Shown here: piece after piece, positions 1 to 8,791 of the stretch
Position numbering within the stretch: the first letter of the stretch is position 1
Layout: every line of letters starts with the position of its first letter
NCBI RefSeq assembly: GCF_047795645.1
Contig: NZ_CP181045.1
Span: 5,084,001 to 5,148,000, forward strand
Direction of reading: 5' to 3'
DNA: 64,000 nucleotides
DNA from: Salipaludibacillus sp047795645
GTDB lineage: Bacteria; Bacillota; Bacilli; Bacillales; Salisediminibacteriaceae
Made by a program: the position numbers and the translations under genes
Notes under the pieces: generated by a model
The model's database searches: none
Told to the model about the DNA's origin: nothing
What the model saw: the letters and a program-made list of their open reading frames with translations, nothing else

Positions 1-408
1 AACCAATATGAATCGATGATAAAGATGCTTGGTGATGTCTTTCAAACGCAGCAAAATGAAAAAGTGTTTTATGGTGGGAAAACGAATATTTTAACACAAC
101 CAGAATTTAATGACGTGGAACGGGTAAGGAATATTTTGAATATATTTGAAGAAGATACCCTCGTTTCAAAACTTTTTCGTTCTGAAGATAATGGATTAAC
201 GGTGAAGATTGGTGAAGAAAATCACTTTGAACCTTTCGATGACTGTACAATTATTACGGCAACATACTCTCTTGATGGAAAACATATGGGGACAGTTGGA
301 ATATTAGGTCCAACTAGGATGGAGTATCCGCGAGTGATAAGTATTATGGATTATTTGTCTAAAGATATGACGAAGATACTAACAGCGTGGTATCAGAAAA
401 AAATGTAA
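1..408 (+). CDS. hrcA: Heat-inducible transcription repressor HrcA, C-terminal part
   Basis: The frame is open from base 1, so the start lies upstream of the window and about 135 C-terminal residues are present. HrcA represses class I heat-shock genes by binding CIRCE operators. The segment beginning NQYESMIKMLGDVFQ and the late motif GILGPTRMEYPRV match the conserved end of the family. The gene is followed after 54 bp by grpE, the usual order of the Bacillus hrcA-grpE-dnaK-dnaJ operon. The CIRCE operator itself would be upstream and is not visible. Identification is strong despite the truncation by the window edge. Confidence 0.93.
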   Translation, partial: NQYESMIKMLGDVFQTQQNEKVFYGGKTNILTQPEFNDVERVRNILNIFEEDTLVSKLFRSEDNGLTVKIGEENHFEPFDDCTIITATYSLDGKHMGTVGILGPTRMEYPRVISIMDYLSKDMTKILTAWYQKKM

Positions 409-462
409 ATGATAGAGAATTAGTGGAAAGAAAGAACTGACTATTTTAAGGAGGTGAAAGAA

Positions 463-1050
463 GTGGAAAACGAAACAAAGCGAGAGACTGAACACGAACC
501 GGTGTCCGAAGAGAACTCTGAGAACGAGGCGGAAGAAGTGCTAGAGGCAGATGAAGTTATAGAGGCTGAAGCAGAAGTAGAGCCAGAAGAAGATACGTCT
601 TCAAGCGTTCAACAAGAGCTAGAAGAAAAGCTCGAGGAAACAACAAACCGGATGTTACGTCTTCAAGCAGATTATGATAATTTCCGACGTCGCACACAGC
701 AAGAAAAGGAGTCAGCGGCTAAATATAGATCACAAAGTTTGGCAGAAAGTTTGCTTCCAGCTCTAGATAGCTTTGAGAGAGGTATGAAGATAGATGCTCA
801 AAGTGAAGAAACAAAGAGCTTGTTGCAAGGAATGGAAATTGTTTACCGTCAACTAATGGAAGCATTGGATAAAGAAGGAATAGAACCTGTAGACTCAGTA
901 GGTCAACCTTTCGATCCGAAAATCCATCAAGCTGTCATGCAAGTGGAATCGGACGATTATGAATCAAATGTAGTCGTTGAAGAGATGCAAAAAGGTTATC
1001 AGTTAAAAGGACGTATTATTCGTCCAGCAATGGTAAAAGTAAATGCATAA
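463..1050 (+). CDS. grpE: Nucleotide exchange factor GrpE
   Basis: GrpE is the cytosolic nucleotide exchange factor that releases ADP from DnaK. The first 60 residues are very acidic and low-complexity. A coiled coil follows (RLQADYDNFRRRTQQEKE), and the protein ends in the beta domain with GYQLKGRIIRPAMVKV. I place the start at GTG 463 because the AAGGAGGTG at 448-456 is then about 6 nt upstream; the earlier in-frame GTG at 454 lies inside that ribosome binding site. The protein is 195 aa, usual for Bacillus. It lies 31 bp upstream of dnaK in the heat-shock operon. Confidence 0.96.
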   Translation: MENETKRETEHEPVSEENSENEAEEVLEADEVIEAEAEVEPEEDTSSSVQQELEEKLEETTNRMLRLQADYDNFRRRTQQEKESAAKYRSQSLAESLLPALDSFERGMKIDAQSEETKSLLQGMEIVYRQLMEALDKEGIEPVDSVGQPFDPKIHQAVMQVESDDYESNVVVEEMQKGYQLKGRIIRPAMVKVNA

Positions 1051-1081
1051 TTACATATGCAATGAATAGGAGGATTTTAAA

Positions 1082-2920
1082 ATGAGTAAAGTAATCGGAA
1101 TTGACTTAGGTACAACAAACTCTTGTGTCGCAGTAATGGAAGGTGGAGAAGCCACAATTATTGCAAACGCAGAAGGTGCAAGAACAACACCATCTGTAGT
1201 TTCATTTAAAGATGGTGAACGACAAGTAGGGGAAGTCGCAAAGCGTCAGATGATCACTAACCCAAACACAATTACGTCGATTAAGCGCCATATTGGAACA
1301 GACTATAAAGTAGAAGCAGAGGGTAAGGCTTATACACCTCAAGAAATTTCTGCGATTATTCTACAAAAATTAAAAGCAGATGCGGAAGCTTACTTAGGCG
1401 AAACAGTGTCAAAAGCGGTTATTACTGTACCTGCTTATTTCAATGATTCTCAGCGTCAAGCAACAAAAGATGCAGGTAAAATTGCTGGTTTAGAAGTTGA
1501 AAGAATTGTTAACGAGCCTACAGCAGCAGCTTTAGCTTATGGTCTGGAGAAAGATGATGATCAAACAATTCTTGTTTATGACCTAGGTGGCGGTACATTT
1601 GATGTGTCGATTTTAGAGCTTGGGGATGGTTTCTTTGAAGTAAAGGCAACGTCAGGTGATAACGAACTCGGTGGAGACGATTTCGACCAAGTGATCATCG
1701 ATCATTTAGTTGAACAATTTAAAAAGGACAATGGCATCGATCTATCTCAAGATAAAATGGCACTTCAGCGATTGAAAGATGCTGCTGAAAAAGCGAAAAA
1801 AGATTTATCTGGTGTATCTCAAACTCAAATTAGTTTGCCATTTATTACAGCAGACCAATCTGGACCGAAACATTTGGAATTAAGCTTATCTAAAGCGAAA
1901 TTCGAGGATCTTACTTCTCACCTAGTAGAAAGAACAATGGGGCCAACTCGTCGTGCATTGAAAGATGCAGGTTTATCAGCTGGTGAAGTAGATAAAGTTG
2001 TTTTAGTTGGTGGTTCTACACGTATTCCTGCCGTACAAGAAGCGATTAAGAAAGTAGCGGGTAAAGATCCTCATAAAGGCGTTAATCCGGATGAAGTAGT
2101 TGCATTGGGTGCAGCTGTTCAAGCTGGTGTTTTAACTGGGGATGTAAAAGATGTTGTTCTACTTGACGTCACTCCACTTTCATTAGGTATTGAAACGATG
2201 GGGGCCGTATTTACTAAGCTTATTGAGCGTAATACTACGATTCCTACAAGTAAATCGCAAACATTTTCGACAGCATCAGATAATCAACCATCCGTAGATA
2301 TCCATGTTCTTCAAGGTGAGCGTGAGATGGCTGCGAATAACAAAACATTAGGACGTTTTCAATTAACTGATATTCCACCAGCACCACGTGGAACTCCGCA
2401 AATTGAAGTAACTTTTGATATTGATGCGAATGGTATTGTAAATGTTCGTGCGAAAGATCTTGGAACGAATAAAGAGCAGTCTATTACAATCACATCTTCT
2501 TCTGGGCTTTCAGACGAGGAAGTTGAACAAATGGTAAAAGATGCGGAAGAAAATGCGGAAGAAGACAAGAAGCGCCGTGAAGAAGTTGACCTTCGTAACG
2601 AAGCTGATCAACTCGTCTTCTCAACAGAGAAAACAATCAAAGACATCGGTGAAGACAATGTTGATGCTGAAGATAAAGAAAAAGCAGAAGCAGCAAAAGA
2701 AAAAGTGAAAACTGCGCTTGAAGGCGAAGACATTGAAGCAATTCGTACAGCAAAAGATGAACTTCAAGAAATTGTTACACAACTTACAACGAAATTGTAT
2801 GAGCAAGCAGCTAAACAAGCTGAAGCTGAGCAAGGTGATCAGAGCCAAGAAGGCGAAGATGACGTCGTGGATGCAGACTACGAAGAAGTGAAAGACGAAA
2901 CAGACGAGGATAAAAAGTAA
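1082..2920 (+). CDS. dnaK: Molecular chaperone DnaK (Hsp70)
   Basis: Hsp70 chaperone of 612 aa. The N-terminal ATPase domain begins with the phosphate-binding IGIDLGTTNSCVAV and contains YDLGGGTFDVSIL and VLVGGSTRIPAVQ. The interdomain linker DVVLLDVTPLSLGIET lies near residue 358, followed by the substrate-binding beta sandwich, helical lid and an acidic tail ending in DETDEDKK. The Gram-positive form lacks the extra ATPase-domain segment of E. coli DnaK, which explains the shorter length. AGGAGG at 1069-1074 is the ribosome binding site. It works with GrpE and DnaJ encoded on either side, and an attenuating hairpin follows the stop codon. Confidence 0.99.
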   Translation: MSKVIGIDLGTTNSCVAVMEGGEATIIANAEGARTTPSVVSFKDGERQVGEVAKRQMITNPNTITSIKRHIGTDYKVEAEGKAYTPQEISAIILQKLKADAEAYLGETVSKAVITVPAYFNDSQRQATKDAGKIAGLEVERIVNEPTAAALAYGLEKDDDQTILVYDLGGGTFDVSILELGDGFFEVKATSGDNELGGDDFDQVIIDHLVEQFKKDNGIDLSQDKMALQRLKDAAEKAKKDLSGVSQTQISLPFITADQSGPKHLELSLSKAKFEDLTSHLVERTMGPTRRALKDAGLSAGEVDKVVLVGGSTRIPAVQEAIKKVAGKDPHKGVNPDEVVALGAAVQAGVLTGDVKDVVLLDVTPLSLGIETMGAVFTKLIERNTTIPTSKSQTFSTASDNQPSVDIHVLQGEREMAANNKTLGRFQLTDIPPAPRGTPQIEVTFDIDANGIVNVRAKDLGTNKEQSITITSSSGLSDEEVEQMVKDAEENAEEDKKRREEVDLRNEADQLVFSTEKTIKDIGEDNVDAEDKEKAEAAKEKVKTALEGEDIEAIRTAKDELQEIVTQLTTKLYEQAAKQAEAEQGDQSQEGEDDVVDADYEEVKDETDEDKK

Positions 2921-2941
2921 TAAAACGCAATCTCGTTACTG

Positions 2942-2980
2942 AAAAGTCAAAGTCAGGAATTTCTTGGCTTTGACTTTTTT
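2942..2980 (+). terminator. Hairpin between dnaK and dnaJ
   Basis: Inverted repeat AAAAGTCAAAG / CTTTGACTTTT with a run of T, 20 bp after the dnaK stop. It looks like an intrinsic terminator inside the operon. A comparable dnaK-dnaJ terminator is known in B. subtilis, where it lowers distal expression. Here a candidate promoter follows it. Confidence 0.8.
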
Positions 2981-3036
2981 CACGGTAAGGTGTTCCCAAT
3001 GATTTAGAGTAGGGTTAGGAAAAAAATTTTTGTACC

Positions 3037-3065
3037 TTGCCTGTTTTACTTGAGAATGATAAGAT
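3037..3065 (+). promoter_or_regulatory. Candidate SigA promoter before dnaJ
   Basis: TTGCCT and TAAGAT separated by 17 bp, 35 bp before the dnaJ start and just after the hairpin behind dnaK. It could allow dnaJ-prmA-rsmE-mtaB to be expressed without heat shock. The -10 is good and the -35 moderate. Confidence 0.5.
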
Positions 3066-3099
3066 ATTCGTTATGGATTAAACTCGGGAGTGAGAATAA

Positions 3100-4221
3100 A
3101 TGAGTAAGAGAGACTATTATGATGTACTTGGTGTTGAAAAAGGCGCATCTGAAGCAGAAATTAAAAAAGCGTATCGGAAATTAGCACGGAAATACCATCC
3201 GGATGTTAATAAAGAAGAGGGCGCTGAAAATAAATTCATTGAAGTGAAAGATGCTTATGATACATTAAGCGATTCGCAGAAACGAGCTCATTATGATCAG
3301 TTCGGCCATGCAGATCCAAATCAAGGATTTGGTGGAGCGGGCGCTGGCGCTGGAGCAGGCGGCTTCAGCGACATCTTTGATATGTTCTTTGGTGGTGGCG
3401 GAAGAAGAGATCCGAATGCTCCACGTCAAGGTGCAGATATGCAATATACAATGGGACTGGAATTCAAAGAAGCTGTATTTGGAAAAGAAACAGACATTGA
3501 AATCCCAAGAGAAGAAACATGTGACACATGTGATGGATCTGGTGCCAAAAAAGGTACGAAACCTGAAACTTGTCAACACTGTGGTGGTGCTGGACAATTA
3601 AATGTTGAACAAAACACACCTTTTGGCCGTGTTGTCAATCGCCGTGTTTGCCACCATTGTGATGGAACAGGACAATTCATTAAGCACAAATGCCGTACAT
3701 GTGGCGGTCAAGGTAAAGTGAAAAAACGTAAGAAAATTCATATTAAAATCCCAGCTGGTGTTGATACAGGACAGCAAATTCGCGTGGCTGGCCAAGGTGA
3801 AGCTGGCGAAAATGGAGGTCCATCAGGAGATTTATTTGTCGTATTTAATGTGAAGTCCGATGAATTCTTCAAGCGAGATGGGGATGATATCTTCTGTGAA
3901 ATGCCGATTACATTTGTGCAATCAGCCTTAGGTGATGAAATTGAGGTGCCAACTCTTGAAGGTAAAGTCAAACTGAAAGTACCTGCTGGCACACAAACTG
4001 GAACCAATTTTAGACTTCGCGGAAAAGGAATCCCGAATGTTCGTGGAATGGGCCAAGGTGATCAACATATTCAAATGAAAGTGATCACACCGAAACATTT
4101 GTCTGATCGTCAAAAAGAGTTATTACGTGAATTTTCTGAAATAAGCGGAAATGAAGCTCCTGATGAGCAAAGCGATAATTTCTTTGCGAAAGTTAAAAGA
4201 GCATTTAAAAGTTTCGGATAA
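3100..4221 (+). CDS. dnaJ: Co-chaperone DnaJ (Hsp40)
   Basis: Class A Hsp40 of 373 aa that delivers substrates to DnaK and stimulates its ATPase. The J domain carries HPD at residues 33-35. A glycine/phenylalanine-rich stretch (about residues 70-103) follows. Then come four CxxCxGxG zinc-binding repeats (CDTCDGSG, CQHCGGAG, CHHCDGTG, CRTCGGQG), and the C-terminal substrate-binding domains. Length and domain order are standard. It is followed after 25 bp by prmA, as in B. subtilis. Confidence 0.99.
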   Translation: MSKRDYYDVLGVEKGASEAEIKKAYRKLARKYHPDVNKEEGAENKFIEVKDAYDTLSDSQKRAHYDQFGHADPNQGFGGAGAGAGAGGFSDIFDMFFGGGGRRDPNAPRQGADMQYTMGLEFKEAVFGKETDIEIPREETCDTCDGSGAKKGTKPETCQHCGGAGQLNVEQNTPFGRVVNRRVCHHCDGTGQFIKHKCRTCGGQGKVKKRKKIHIKIPAGVDTGQQIRVAGQGEAGENGGPSGDLFVVFNVKSDEFFKRDGDDIFCEMPITFVQSALGDEIEVPTLEGKVKLKVPAGTQTGTNFRLRGKGIPNVRGMGQGDQHIQMKVITPKHLSDRQKELLREFSEISGNEAPDEQSDNFFAKVKRAFKSFG

Positions 4222-4246
4222 TCAATAGGGATAGGGAGTTGGTAAG

Positions 4247-5188
4247 ATGAAGTGGTCAGAAGTTTGCATTCACACTACTCAGGAAGCAGTGGAACCTGTC
4301 AGTCATATTATGCACGAAGCTGGTGCTGGTGGCGTCGTCATCGAAGATCCAGACGATTTAAATCGTGACTGGGAGACGAAATATGGTGAAATATATGAAC
4401 TTTCTGCCGATGACTACCCTGAAGAAGGAGTGCTTTTAAAAGCATATTTACCAGCTAACAGTTTCTTGGCTGAAGCGGTAAGTGGAATCAAAGAGGCTGT
4501 TAGCCAACTTCCTGTCCACAATATTGATATCGGACGTAATAGCATGACAGTTAGCGAAGTGAATGAAGAAGATTGGGCTACTGCATGGAAAAAGTACTAC
4601 AAACCGGTGAAAATATCTGATCACATTACAATTACCCCCTCATGGGAGGATTATAAAAAAATCCAAGATAATGAACTGGTGATTGAACTTGATCCAGGTA
4701 TGGCGTTTGGTACTGGAACTCATCCAACAACGGTTCTTTGTGTGCAATCATTAGAAAGACATCTAGTAAAGGGGCAAGTAGTTGTTGATGTTGGAACAGG
4801 GTCAGGTGTGTTAAGTATTGCAGCAGCGAAGTTAGGGGCTTCATATGTGGATGCATTAGATCTTGATGATGTAGCGGTGAATTCAGCCTCATTGAATGTA
4901 GAACTAAATCACGTACAAGATGTTGTTAATGTCAAGCAAAGTAATTTGTTAGATAAGGTTAATTATTCTCCGGATTTAATTGTTGCTAACATATTGGCTG
5001 AAGTCATTGTACAAATGACTGAGGATGCTTTTGTTGCTTTGAAACCTGGCGGTAAACTTATTACGTCAGGAATCATTCAAACGAAAAGAAACATGGTTAA
5101 AGGGGCTCTCCAATCGGCTGGTTTTGAGATCAATGAGATCGTTGAAATGGAAGATTGGCTTGCGGTTGTTGCCAAAAAACCAGAGTAG
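4247..5188 (+). CDS. prmA: Ribosomal protein L11 methyltransferase PrmA
   Basis: SAM-dependent methyltransferase (313 aa) that trimethylates ribosomal protein L11. The SAM-binding motif DVGTGSGVLSIAAA lies near residue 180, followed by the acidic residue of motif II (ALDLDD) and the catalytic-region motif NILAEVI. ELDPGMAFGTGTHPTT is the family's conserved substrate-recognition segment. It sits in the distal part of the heat-shock operon, 8 bp before rsmE, matching yqeT of B. subtilis. Confidence 0.96.
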   Translation: MKWSEVCIHTTQEAVEPVSHIMHEAGAGGVVIEDPDDLNRDWETKYGEIYELSADDYPEEGVLLKAYLPANSFLAEAVSGIKEAVSQLPVHNIDIGRNSMTVSEVNEEDWATAWKKYYKPVKISDHITITPSWEDYKKIQDNELVIELDPGMAFGTGTHPTTVLCVQSLERHLVKGQVVVDVGTGSGVLSIAAAKLGASYVDALDLDDVAVNSASLNVELNHVQDVVNVKQSNLLDKVNYSPDLIVANILAEVIVQMTEDAFVALKPGGKLITSGIIQTKRNMVKGALQSAGFEINEIVEMEDWLAVVAKKPE

Positions 5189-5196
5189 GTGAAGAC

Positions 5197-5952
5197 ATGC
5201 AACGATATTTTTTGAGTGAAGAGTCTTTCGATGGTACTTATGTTATGATTGATGGCGAAGATGCGAAACACATTGCTCGAGTGATGAGAATGACATTAGG
5301 TGCTCAGATCATTTGTTGTGATAATCATGGTAGCTGTTATAGATGTGAAATTAGTGAAGTGTCCTCCGATATTGTGAAAGCAGATATCATCGAACAAATA
5401 GAGAAAAATGTTGAATTACCAATCGATGTATCGATTGCTCACGGATTGCCAAAAGGTGATAAGTTGGAGTTAGTTATCCAAAAAGGAACAGAATTGGGAG
5501 CGATAAAATTTATACCATTTCAGGCAGAACGTTCGATTGTGAAATGGGATGAAAAAAAAGCGGAGAAAAAAATAGAGAGATGGAATAAAATTTCGAAAGA
5601 AGCGAGCGAGCAGTCGCATCGTCAATACGTTCCACAAGTAGAGACTGTTCAAAAATTGAAACAGCTTCTTCGGCATTTCCATTTATATTCTTATGTCATT
5701 CTCGCAAATGAGGAGCAGGCAAAGAATGATGAGAAAAGTCAGTTCCATCATACGTTATCACAAATGAAACGAGGAGATTCTCTTTTGCTTGTGGTAGGAC
5801 CTGAAGGTGGTTTTTCTGATCGTGAAGTGGAAATAATGATCAATGCTGGAGCAATTAGCTGTGCACTTGGACCGAGAATTTTGCGGAGCGAAACAGCACC
5901 ACTATATGGTTTAGCAGCGATATCATATCATTTTGAATTGATGGGGGGATGA
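5197..5952 (+). CDS. rsmE: 16S rRNA (uracil-1498-N3)-methyltransferase RsmE
   Basis: SPOUT-class methyltransferase (251 aa) that modifies U1498 of 16S rRNA. An N-terminal PUA-like domain starts MQRYFLSEESF. The trefoil-knot motifs are GPEGGFSDREVE (near residue 202) and LGPRILRSETAPLYGL (near 224). The frame stays open upstream to 5155, but ATG 5197 has a TAGGTGA ribosome binding site, matches family starts and avoids overlap with prmA. It ends 2 bp before mtaB, so the two are translationally linked. Confidence 0.96.
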   Translation: MQRYFLSEESFDGTYVMIDGEDAKHIARVMRMTLGAQIICCDNHGSCYRCEISEVSSDIVKADIIEQIEKNVELPIDVSIAHGLPKGDKLELVIQKGTELGAIKFIPFQAERSIVKWDEKKAEKKIERWNKISKEASEQSHRQYVPQVETVQKLKQLLRHFHLYSYVILANEEQAKNDEKSQFHHTLSQMKRGDSLLLVVGPEGGFSDREVEIMINAGAISCALGPRILRSETAPLYGLAAISYHFELMGG

Positions 5953-5954
5953 AA

Positions 5955-7289
5955 ATGCCAACGGTCGCTTTTCATACATTAGGATGTAAAGTTAACCACT
6001 ATGAAACAGAGTCTATTTGGCAACTGTTTCAGCAGGCGGGTTATGAAAAAATAGAATATGAGCAGATCTCCGATGTTTATGTCATAAATACATGTACAGT
6101 TACAAATACAGGTGACAAAAAAAGTCGACAGGTTATTCGTAGGGCAATTCGTCAAAACCCAGAGGCGGTTGTTTGTGTGACTGGCTGCTATGCTCAAACA
6201 TCTCCAGCTGAAGTGATGGCGATACCTGGAGTAGATATTGTTGTAGGCACACAAGATCGACATAAACTTTTGCCTTATATTGAGAAATTTCAAAAAGAGC
6301 GGGAGCCTATAAATGCAGTCGGTAACATTATGAAGGCACGAGTATATGAGGAGTTGGATGTACCGTCCTTTACAGATCGAACAAGAGCTTCTTTGAAAAT
6401 TCAAGAAGGATGTAATAACTTCTGTACGTTTTGTATTATCCCGTGGGCAAGAGGTTTGATGCGTTCAAGGAAACCTGAAGATGTTATAGAACAAGCGAAA
6501 CAACTTGTGAAAGCAGGTTACAAAGAAATTGTTTTAACTGGAATTCACACAGGTGGATATGGTGAAGATATGAAGGATACTAGCCTTGCAAGCCTGTTAG
6601 CTGAATTGGAAACAATCAGTGGATTGAAAAGAATCCGAATTTCATCTATTGAAGCTAGTCAGATTACGGATGATGTGATTGAAGTGATTGATCGGTCTGA
6701 AAAAGTAGTTCGTCACTTGCATGTACCTCTTCAGTCAGGTTCAAATACGGTTTTAAAACGTATGAGACGAAAGTATACAACCAATTTTTATAAAGAAAGA
6801 GTTAATCGCTTGAAGAAAGCTTTACCGGGTCTAGCGGTAACGTCTGATGTGATTGTTGCTTTCCCTGGTGAAACAGAGGATGAATTTCAGGAAACATTTG
6901 ATTTTATTCGGGAAATTGGTTTTTCTGAATTGCATGTATTTCCATTCTCTAAACGCACCGGAACACCAGCGGCTAGGATGGAAGATCAAGTAGGAAATGA
7001 CGTGAAGAATGATCGCGTGCATAAACTAATTGAGCTTTCAAATCAGCAAGCTAAAGAATATGCTTCTGTATTTGAAGGGGAAGTATTAGAGATGATCCCT
7101 GAGGAAGATGATCATGACAACTCAGACTATTTAATTGGGTACACGGATAATTATATGAAAGTAAAAGTTCCATTGAATAAAAAGATGATTGGCGAAATTG
7201 TCAAAGTTAGAATTGACCAAGCTGGTTATCCTTATAATATTGGATCGTTTGTAAAAGTAGTAAAAGATCCTGAAGTTGAACTAGTCTAA
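5955..7289 (+). CDS. mtaB: tRNA N6-threonylcarbamoyladenosine methylthiotransferase MtaB
   Basis: Radical-SAM methylthiotransferase (444 aa) converting t6A37 to ms2t6A37 in tRNA. The UPF0004 domain starts TVAFHTLGCKVNHYE, whose conserved Cys plus two later ones bind the auxiliary Fe-S cluster. The radical-SAM motif CNNFCTFC is near residue 153, and a TRAM domain ends the protein. I chose ATG 5955 over the in-frame ATG 5949, because GGGGG at 5943-5948 then has room as ribosome binding site and the protein begins MPTVAFHTLGC like homologues. Last gene of the heat-shock operon, with a terminator 3 bp on. Confidence 0.96.
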   Translation: MPTVAFHTLGCKVNHYETESIWQLFQQAGYEKIEYEQISDVYVINTCTVTNTGDKKSRQVIRRAIRQNPEAVVCVTGCYAQTSPAEVMAIPGVDIVVGTQDRHKLLPYIEKFQKEREPINAVGNIMKARVYEELDVPSFTDRTRASLKIQEGCNNFCTFCIIPWARGLMRSRKPEDVIEQAKQLVKAGYKEIVLTGIHTGGYGEDMKDTSLASLLAELETISGLKRIRISSIEASQITDDVIEVIDRSEKVVRHLHVPLQSGSNTVLKRMRRKYTTNFYKERVNRLKKALPGLAVTSDVIVAFPGETEDEFQETFDFIREIGFSELHVFPFSKRTGTPAARMEDQVGNDVKNDRVHKLIELSNQQAKEYASVFEGEVLEMIPEEDDHDNSDYLIGYTDNYMKVKVPLNKKMIGEIVKVRIDQAGYPYNIGSFVKVVKDPEVELV

Positions 7290-7292
7290 TTG

Positions 7293-7330
7293 AGAGACTG
7301 CACCAAAATATTTTTGGTGCAGTCTCTTTT
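7293..7330 (+). terminator. Terminator of the hrcA-dnaK-mtaB operon
   Basis: Near-perfect 15-16 bp inverted repeat (arms AGAGACTGCACCAAAA and its complement) with a 3-nt loop and T run. A looser inverted repeat GAGGGAGA / TCTCCCTC at 7340-7374 follows and may back it up. Confidence 0.92.
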
Positions 7331-7403
7331 GTATCTATCGAGGGAGAGCAGTTTAAGAAAAAAGAATCTCCCTCTTTTATAAACGGCTAAGTTTTTTTCG
7401 ATC

Positions 7404-8339
7404 CTAGCGAATAGGTCCCTTTCCATGAATAATAATGATGAAAGAGACGAAGGGTTTAGCAAATGGAAGTACGATTAAGGAACATACTACATTGAATATT
7501 AACGCTGCATGGGCTAATTGTTGTGCTGGAAACTCACTTGTAAATGAAATAAATGTTGTGAAATATTCGATAAACGGAAAAAAAAGTAAGACTCCAACGA
7601 TATTTAGCCAAATATTAGCGTAGGCTGTAAGTTTAGCTTCTTGAGCCCCCCCGATGCTAGCAAACCATGCTGTAATACATGTTCCAATGTTGGCACCAAA
7701 CATGATCGCGATAGAAGATTGTAATGTTAATAAGTTTTCCCCAATAAAACTCATTGTCATCGCTGTAACTGCTGAACTAGATTGAATGACAGAGCTGAGA
7801 AGTGTTCCAATAACAAGAGCTATTGTGTTGCTATTGCTTGTAAAAACAAACCAGTCATAAACTGTTGGGATAGAAGAAAGTAAATAAGCTAGGCCTTCAA
7901 ATCCTCTTATTGCAGTTATCATCATTGCTAGTCCAAAAAAAAAGCACCCATATGAAAAAACTGTTTCTTTTTTTGAAAAAAGAAACAAAACACCTAATAA
8001 TAGAAAAGGAAAAATAAACGAAGAGAGATCAAATGCAAGCACCTCTAAAGTCATCACTGTTCCAATGTTAGCACCGAGCATAATCCCAATGGAAGAATAA
8101 AAAGATAATATTCCAACAGAAACGAAACCAACGATGATAACCATAACTGCTGAACTGCTTTGAAGAAGGCTGGTTAAAATTAATCCAATTAATAACCCCT
8201 TCCAAGGTCGGTCAACTAATTTAATAAAGAGAGAAGGAATGGCACCTTTGAATCTCATAAGCAATCCGTGTCTCATGACCACCATTCCAAACAGAAATAG
8301 AGATAAATAAATTGCAAATAATGTCATCCATTCATTCAT
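7404..8339 (-). CDS. yqeW: Na+/phosphate cotransporter family membrane protein YqeW
   Basis: Integral membrane protein (311 aa) of the NptA/PNaS family, expected to carry phosphate with Na+. Two inverted repeats carry the family's QSSSAV motifs (SLLQSSSAVMVII and SVIQSSSAVTAMT) and paired GANIGT motifs, with about eight hydrophobic segments. There is no C-terminal PhoU domain, unlike the second family member at 58.3 kb. I start it at 8339 (MNEWMTLFAIYL) because GAGGAGG at 8347-8353 lies 7 nt upstream; the frame continues to 8435 without support. It sits between mtaB and rpsU as yqeW does in B. subtilis, but on the opposite strand. Confidence 0.88.
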   Translation of the reverse strand: MNEWMTLFAIYLSLFLFGMVVMRHGLLMRFKGAIPSLFIKLVDRPWKGLLIGLILTSLLQSSSAVMVIIVGFVSVGILSFYSSIGIMLGANIGTVMTLEVLAFDLSSFIFPFLLLGVLFLFSKKETVFSYGCFFFGLAMMITAIRGFEGLAYLLSSIPTVYDWFVFTSNSNTIALVIGTLLSSVIQSSSAVTAMTMSFIGENLLTLQSSIAIMFGANIGTCITAWFASIGGAQEAKLTAYANIWLNIVGVLLFFPFIEYFTTFISFTSEFPAQQLAHAALIFNVVCSLIVLPFAKPFVSFIIIIHGKGPIR

Positions 8340-8413
8340 TTTATTTCCTCCTCGAGATATTATATCGGAAGAGGAGGACAAACATGACAATTTCATTAAT
8401 TTTAAAAGAAAAG

Positions 8414-8442
8414 TTGACCATAACTTCCCATTCATATATAAT
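8414..8442 (+). promoter_or_regulatory. SigA promoter for rpsU-yqeY
   Basis: TTGACC and TATAAT with an ideal 17-bp spacer. Transcription would start near 8449, giving rpsU a leader of about 150 nt that contains a hairpin. Confidence 0.75.
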
Positions 8443-8461
8443 GAAAAAAGACATGCTTTTT

Positions 8462-8501
8462 GTACTTGTAGTTTTCTCTCTTTTGAGAAAGGTCAAAGTA
8501 C
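8462..8501 (+). promoter_or_regulatory. Hairpin in the rpsU leader
   Basis: Nested inverted repeat: outer arms GTACTT / AAGTAC and inner arms TTTCTC / GAGAAA. It lies in the predicted leader of rpsU, about 100 nt before the start codon, with no T run after it. Its function is unknown; autogenous control by the ribosomal protein is only a possibility. Confidence 0.4.
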
Positions 8502-8598
8502 GCTATGACAAAAATTTTCATCAATAGTATTAAACTGATGATCATCAAATGTCTTGTTTAGCATGTTTTGATTGGTTGTTCGGAGGGAGGGATACAGA

Positions 8599-8772
8599 AT
8601 GGCAGAAACACGTGTAAGAAAAAATGAATCCATCGATGTTGCTCTTCGACGCTTCAAGAAATCAATTTCTAAAGAAGGTACGATGGCAGAAGTTAAGAAA
8701 CGTAAACATTATGAAAAACCTAGTATTAAACGTAAGAAAAAGTCCGAAGCGGCTCGTAAGCGTAAGTTCTAA
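8599..8772 (+). CDS. rpsU: 30S ribosomal protein S21
   Basis: Small basic ribosomal protein (57 aa). It begins MAETRVRKNESIDVALRRFK and ends in a Lys/Arg-rich tail (KKKSEAARKRKF), both typical of Bacillus S21. ATG 8599 is preceded by GGAGGGAGG at 8582-8590, which fixes the start. It is co-transcribed with yqeY 19 bp downstream, the conserved rpsU-yqeY pairing. Confidence 0.97.
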   Translation: MAETRVRKNESIDVALRRFKKSISKEGTMAEVKKRKHYEKPSIKRKKKSEAARKRKF

Positions 8773-8791
8773 ATGAGAGGGTGTATTTTCC

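Noticed and set aside
3293..3601. 102-codon + strand frame inside dnaJ
   Set aside because: It lies wholly within dnaJ in another frame and has no family resemblance.
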